From positions 2,232,001 through 2,296,000 of the forward strand of contig NZ_CP051201.1 in assembly GCF_024181285.1 (NCBI RefSeq): DNA of 64,000 bases. The letters run 5' to 3'. The notes below the pieces were generated by a model. The model worked only from the letters and a program-made list of their open reading frames with translations. It made no database searches and was not told the DNA's origin. Position numbers and translations under genes: made by a program. The stretch comes from Treponema sp. OMZ 790 (GTDB taxonomy: Bacteria > Spirochaetota > Spirochaetia > Treponematales > Treponemataceae). Numbering within the stretch: the first letter of the stretch is position 1; each line of letters starts with the position of its first letter. Shown here piece by piece: positions 60,438 to 64,000 of the stretch.

Positions 60438-61904
60438 CTATCCTATTGTTCCTTCTAATTCGATTGTGATAAGGTTATTCAATTCAACGGCATATTCCAG
60501 AGGGAGTTCCTTCGAGATGGGTTCGACAAAGCCCTTGATGATTAGAGACTTTGCGGCGGCCTCATCCAAGCCTCTTTGCATAAGGTAGAATACCATCGAT
60601 TCGCTTATCCTTCCTATTTTTGCCTCATGGCCTATGTCTACATCATCGGTGTGAGCTTCAATAATCGGAATCGTATCGGAGCGGGATTTATCGTCCAGCA
60701 TCAGGGATTCGCATTCGGCGACAGCCTTGGCTCCCGCTGCATTTGCTCCTATATACAAAAGTCCGCGGTAGTTTGCTTCTCCTCCGTTTTTGGCTATGGA
60801 GCGGGAGCGCATTTCCGAAACGGTGTTTTTTCCGATATGGACGGTCTTTGTTCCCGTATCGAGGCACTGTCCTTCCGAAGCGAAGGTAACCCCTGTAAAC
60901 TCGGAGCGGGAGCGGTCGCCTTTTAAAATACTCATGGGGTAGAGCATCGTAACCCTTGAACCGAAAGAACCTGAAACCCATTCGATGGCACCGTCTTCTT
61001 CTACTATAGCCCTCTTGGTGTTTAGGTTGTATAGGTTTCTCGACCAGTTTTCGATGGTAGAATAACGCAAGGTTGCTTTTTTGCCTACATAAAGCTCGAC
61101 GGCTCCTGCATGGAGGGCATTTTTATAGTACTTTGGAGCGCTGCATCCTTCAATAAAGTGGAGGTAGGCTCCTTCTTCTACAACTATGAGGGTGTGCTCA
61201 AACTGACCCGACTGTTGGGCATTCAATCTAAAATAGGATTGAAGCGGAAGCTCGACCCTTACCCCCTTGGGAACATAGACAAAGGAACCTCCCGACCAAA
61301 CAGCTCCGTGGAGGGCTGCAAACTTATGGTCATTCGGCTTTATAAGCTGCATAAAATGTTTTTTTACTATATCCTCGTACTTGTGCACGGCGGTTTCCAT
61401 ATCCAAGTAGACCACGCCCTGCTTTTCCAAGTCTTCTTTTAGGCTGTGATAAACGACCTCCGAGTCATACTGGGCACCAACTCCTGCGAGGGAGTTGCGT
61501 TCGGCCTCAGGTATACCCAACCTGTCAAAGGTCTTCTTGATTTCCTCGGGAACATCATCCCATGTTTCAGCCAAGGGCTTTGTATCGGAAACAATGTAGT
61601 GGATAATCTCCTGAATATCCAAGTCGGAAATATCCGCTCCCCAGTCCGGCATGGGACGGGCATTAAAATATGCAAGGGATTTAAGGCGTAAGTCCAGCAT
61701 CCACTCAGGCTCTTTTTTGCGTTCGGAGATTTTTTTTACAACTTCTTCGTTTAAACCGAGTCCTGTCGAATACTCATAATCGATGCTGTCCTTTATGTCA
61801 TAGATTCCGCGTTCTATGTCCGAAACAAAGGTACGCTTTCTTTCTTGAAAGAGAGTTGTCTCCTCTGTTTCTTTATCTGTGTTTTGGTTTATAGGCTTAC
61901 TCAT
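60438..61904 (-). CDS. sufB: Fe-S cluster assembly protein SufB
   Basis: 488 residues. Typical blocks: EPEWMLDLRLKSLAYF, AGVGAQYDSEVVYHS, HGAVWSGGSFVYVPKGVRVELPLQSYFRLN, LIVVEEGAYLHFIEGCSAP with the conserved Cys, RYSTIENWSRNLYNLNTKRA, and EAHTDDVDIGHEAKIGRISE. The complex builds Fe-S clusters. The start overlaps the sufC stop by 4 bases. Confidence 0.97.
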   Translation of the reverse strand: MSKPINQNTDKETEETTLFQERKRTFVSDIERGIYDIKDSIDYEYSTGLGLNEEVVKKISERKKEPEWMLDLRLKSLAYFNARPMPDWGADISDLDIQEIIHYIVSDTKPLAETWDDVPEEIKKTFDRLGIPEAERNSLAGVGAQYDSEVVYHSLKEDLEKQGVVYLDMETAVHKYEDIVKKHFMQLIKPNDHKFAALHGAVWSGGSFVYVPKGVRVELPLQSYFRLNAQQSGQFEHTLIVVEEGAYLHFIEGCSAPKYYKNALHAGAVELYVGKKATLRYSTIENWSRNLYNLNTKRAIVEEDGAIEWVSGSFGSRVTMLYPMSILKGDRSRSEFTGVTFASEGQCLDTGTKTVHIGKNTVSEMRSRSIAKNGGEANYRGLLYIGANAAGAKAVAECESLMLDDKSRSDTIPIIEAHTDDVDIGHEAKIGRISESMVFYLMQRGLDEAAAKSLIIKGFVEPISKELPLEYAVELNNLITIELEGTIG

Positions 61905-62641
61905 AGGCTTTCTTTTATGTTTTCGTAACCGTTCTTTTCAATATATTCTACCAGTTCAAGGCTGCCTGTTTTTACAATGCTGCCGTCAACAAGAATGTGT
62001 ACAAAGTCAGGTCTTATATAATCTAAAACTTTATTATGATGGGTAATAATTAAGATTCCCATATCGGGGGTGCGTATTTTGGAAACGCCTTCAAAGACTA
62101 TCTTTGTAGCATCGATATCCAACCCCGAATCCGTCTCATCAAGGATTGCGAGTTTCGGGTTTAAAATAGCAAGCTGTAAGATTTCGTTTTTCTTTTTTTC
62201 TCCGCCCGAAAAGCCGACATTTAGGCTTCGGTTTGCGTATGCAGGGTTTATTTTAAGCTGCTTCATTGTGTCCGACAACAGCTTATGAAATTTTATCATA
62301 GGGATTTTTTCACCCGTTACGGCTTCTTTTGAAGCCCTCAAAAACTCTTCAATTTTTAAGCCCGGCACCTCTTCAGGTATCTGAAAAGAAAGAAAAATGC
62401 CTTTACGGGCCCGCTCATATACGGGAACATCGTTTATAAGTTCATCTTCAAAAAAGATTTTGCCTTCATCAATTGTGTATCTTGGATTTCCTACTATGGC
62501 CGCCGCCAAGGTAGACTTCCCGGCTCCGTTGGGGCCCATGACTACATGAACCTCACCCTTGTTTATACTCAAATTAAGGTTTTTAAGAATCTGCTTCTCA
62601 TCAACCGACATTTGAAGTCCTTGTATATCTAATAGTTTCAT
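61901..62641 (-). CDS. sufC: Fe-S cluster assembly ATPase SufC
   Basis: 246 residues from ATG 62641, which has AGGAGTTTTG upstream; the longer frame has no ribosome-binding site. Walker A is GPNGAGKSTLAAAI, the Q-loop is in SFQIPEEVPG, the signature is VGFSGGEKKKNEI, Walker B is LAILDETDSGLDID and the H-loop is IITHHNK. It drives the SufBCD complex. No sufS or sufU follows, so a sulfur donor is encoded elsewhere. Confidence 0.97.
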   Translation of the reverse strand: MKLLDIQGLQMSVDEKQILKNLNLSINKGEVHVVMGPNGAGKSTLAAAIVGNPRYTIDEGKIFFEDELINDVPVYERARKGIFLSFQIPEEVPGLKIEEFLRASKEAVTGEKIPMIKFHKLLSDTMKQLKINPAYANRSLNVGFSGGEKKKNEILQLAILNPKLAILDETDSGLDIDATKIVFEGVSKIRTPDMGILIITHHNKVLDYIRPDFVHILVDGSIVKTGSLELVEYIEKNGYENIKESL

Positions 62642-62813
62642 CAAAACTCCTATAATCGTCCATATAATATACCAATTTGAGGGGTAATATTCAATAAGAA
62701 AATATATAAAATATTGCAACCGAATAATCTTGTGGACAAATCATTTTAAACCTGTTAGAATATATTAAGGTATAATTTATATACCTAATCATAAAAATGT
62801 GAGGAGTTTTTTT

Positions 62814-63998
62814 ATGGCAAAGGAAAAAAAGATTGGGCTTTTGCCCAAACTAGGTATCGGTATTGCGGCCGGTATTTTGCTGGGCCTTTTTGTCCCGGCA
62901 TCTGTTATGGCCGTCATCAACACAATTAAGGCAATCTTAGGGTCGGTTATCTTCTTTATCGTACCTCTGGTTATCTTCGGCTTCATTGCTCCTGCAATCT
63001 GCGGCTTAAAGCACAATGCGGGAAAAATGCTTGGAACCTTTTTAGGTTTATCTTATATGTCTGCTGTAGGGGCATCAATCTTATCTGCTATTGTGGGATA
63101 TATTTTGATTCCCTTTTTGCATGTACCCGGTTCTATGAGTTCATTGGCAGACATTCCGAAAACGGCTTTCGTTTTATCTATTCCCCCTCTGATGCCTGTT
63201 ATGACAGCCTTGGTAATGGCCATCCTTGTAGGTATTTCCGTATTATGGACAAAGGCCGAAACCGTCGAAAAGGTTTTAGTAGAATTCCAAAAAATGATTT
63301 TGGAAATTGTAAACCGCATAGTTGTACCTATTCTGCCTTTCTTCATAGCAACTACCTTCGCAGAACTCGCATACAGCGGAAGTTTAACAAAGCAGCTGCC
63401 CGTATTTTTAAAGGTTATCATCATCGTTTTAATAGGGCACTTTATATGGCTTACTGTCCTTTACCTTATAGGAGGCGCCGTTTCAAAGAAAAACCCCTTC
63501 GACGTTATCAGACACTACGGCCCCGCTTATACCACCGCTGTAGGAACTATGTCCAGTGCAGCAACTCTTCCTGTAGCCTTGCGCTGTGCCCATAAATCCG
63601 ATGCTCTTCCTTCCGAAGTTGTGGATTTTGCGATTCCGCTAGGTGCTACAACACATCTTTGCGGTTCGGTTTTAACCGAAACTTTCTTCTGTATGACTAT
63701 AGCTCAAATGCTTTACGGCTCTCTTCCTTCTTTCGGAACAATGGTTTTATTCTCATTCTTGTTTGGTGTATTTGCAGTAGGAGCTCCCGGCGTACCCGGA
63801 GGAACGGTTATGGCCTCATTGGGTCTTGTTTTAAGCGTTTTAGGTTTTGACAGCACAGGAACGGGCTTACTCATAGCTATCTTTGCTCTCCAAGACAGTT
63901 TCGGTACTGCTTGTAACGTAACAGGCGACGGAGCCTTGGCATTGATTCTTAGAGGTATTTTCTACAAACCTGACGGAACCTTAAAAAAACAAGCCTAA
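62814..63998 (+). CDS. Sodium/dicarboxylate-type (DAACS family) symporter
   Basis: 394 residues from ATG 62814, with GTGAGGAG upstream; the frame from 62799 includes this site. About eight helices plus two re-entrant hairpins. Family marks are IFFIVPLVIFGFIAPAIC, TAVGTMSSAATLPVALRCA (serine-rich hairpin tip), IPLGATTHLCGSVLTETFF, and VPGGTVMASLGLVLSVLG. It imports dicarboxylates, Glu/Asp or Ser/Thr with Na+. The exact substrate cannot be read from the sequence. The gene is complete, with two bases remaining after the stop. Confidence 0.93.
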   Translation: MAKEKKIGLLPKLGIGIAAGILLGLFVPASVMAVINTIKAILGSVIFFIVPLVIFGFIAPAICGLKHNAGKMLGTFLGLSYMSAVGASILSAIVGYILIPFLHVPGSMSSLADIPKTAFVLSIPPLMPVMTALVMAILVGISVLWTKAETVEKVLVEFQKMILEIVNRIVVPILPFFIATTFAELAYSGSLTKQLPVFLKVIIIVLIGHFIWLTVLYLIGGAVSKKNPFDVIRHYGPAYTTAVGTMSSAATLPVALRCAHKSDALPSEVVDFAIPLGATTHLCGSVLTETFFCMTIAQMLYGSLPSFGTMVLFSFLFGVFAVGAPGVPGGTVMASLGLVLSVLGFDSTGTGLLIAIFALQDSFGTACNVTGDGALALILRGIFYKPDGTLKKQA

Positions 63999-64000
63999 AT

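Noticed and set aside
1..64000. tRNA, rRNA or tmRNA genes
   Set aside because: Looking for T-loop and anticodon patterns on both strands gave nothing convincing; short or odd tRNAs could be missed without a tool.

Overview
The window reads as chromosome of a low-GC oral spirochaete, most likely Treponema denticola or a close relative. This rests on the gene set and style, not on a database search: a class II PurE, a lipoprotein ApbE (Ftp-like) flavin transferase, a long-form urocanate hydratase, many secreted TPR proteins and lipoproteins, a standalone DbpA RNA-binding domain, selenium genes, and a BspA-like LRR lipoprotein. Nearly every base belongs to tightly packed operons. The accessory DNA sits in two places, 50.0-52.6 kb and 55.1-59.3 kb.

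Layout. 1-6 kb: the start of a large TamB/AsmA-like protein (minus strand, cut by the window edge), then tmk, rpe and a run of exported or TPR proteins. 6-9 kb: a sigma-54 activator without a DNA-binding domain, a DbpA-domain protein and a methyltransferase. 9-13 kb: a YjiH-type membrane protein, a UPF0145 protein and hutU. 13-23 kb: methyltransferase, chemoreceptor, lolA-like, rodZ-like, rimO, a repeat-bearing membrane protein, an M15 peptidase and a membrane-anchored nuclease-like protein. 23-27 kb (minus): two cyclic-nucleotide-domain proteins, lspA and apbE, bounded by a perfect hairpin that may end a short RNA. 27-33 kb: PHP phosphoesterase, RNA methyltransferase, LigT-like protein, two SPFH proteins, a lipoprotein, and a selenoprotein gene hidden by an in-frame TGA. 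33-43 kb: an ABC-2 exporter, a PdxK/ThiD kinase, mnmA, mtnK, an outer-membrane barrel, purE and purC. 43-48 kb: SDR, ssb, yajC-secD-secF. 48-50 kb (minus): a three-gene selenium/sulfur trafficking operon. 50-52.5 kb (minus): three toxin-antitoxin modules with one good integron attC-like site and one half site. 52.7-55 kb: lon. 55-59.3 kb: an Rpn-type nuclease with a duplicated tail, an 18-copy heptanucleotide repeat inside a small leader ORF that ends one base before an LRR lipoprotein gene, an array of long hairpins, a decayed gene and a 23-nt repeat. 59-62.7 kb: sufCBD. 62.8-64 kb: a sodium/dicarboxylate-type symporter.

How parts fit together. The YedF, DUF3343 and cysteine-desulfurase-family genes are known markers of selenium use, and the window itself holds a UGA-containing selenoprotein gene with a SECIS-like hairpin. 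SufBCD, the desulfurase-family enzyme and MnmA share sulfur-transfer chemistry. LolA, LspA, SecDF-YajC, a TamB-like protein and an OMP barrel serve export and outer-membrane biogenesis. The most notable signals are the selenoprotein, the attC-associated toxin-antitoxin island with a leaderless higBA promoter, the apparent phase-variation switch ahead of the LRR lipoprotein, a possible short RNA with an anti-Shine-Dalgarno loop, and nested-hairpin arrays at three intergenic places.
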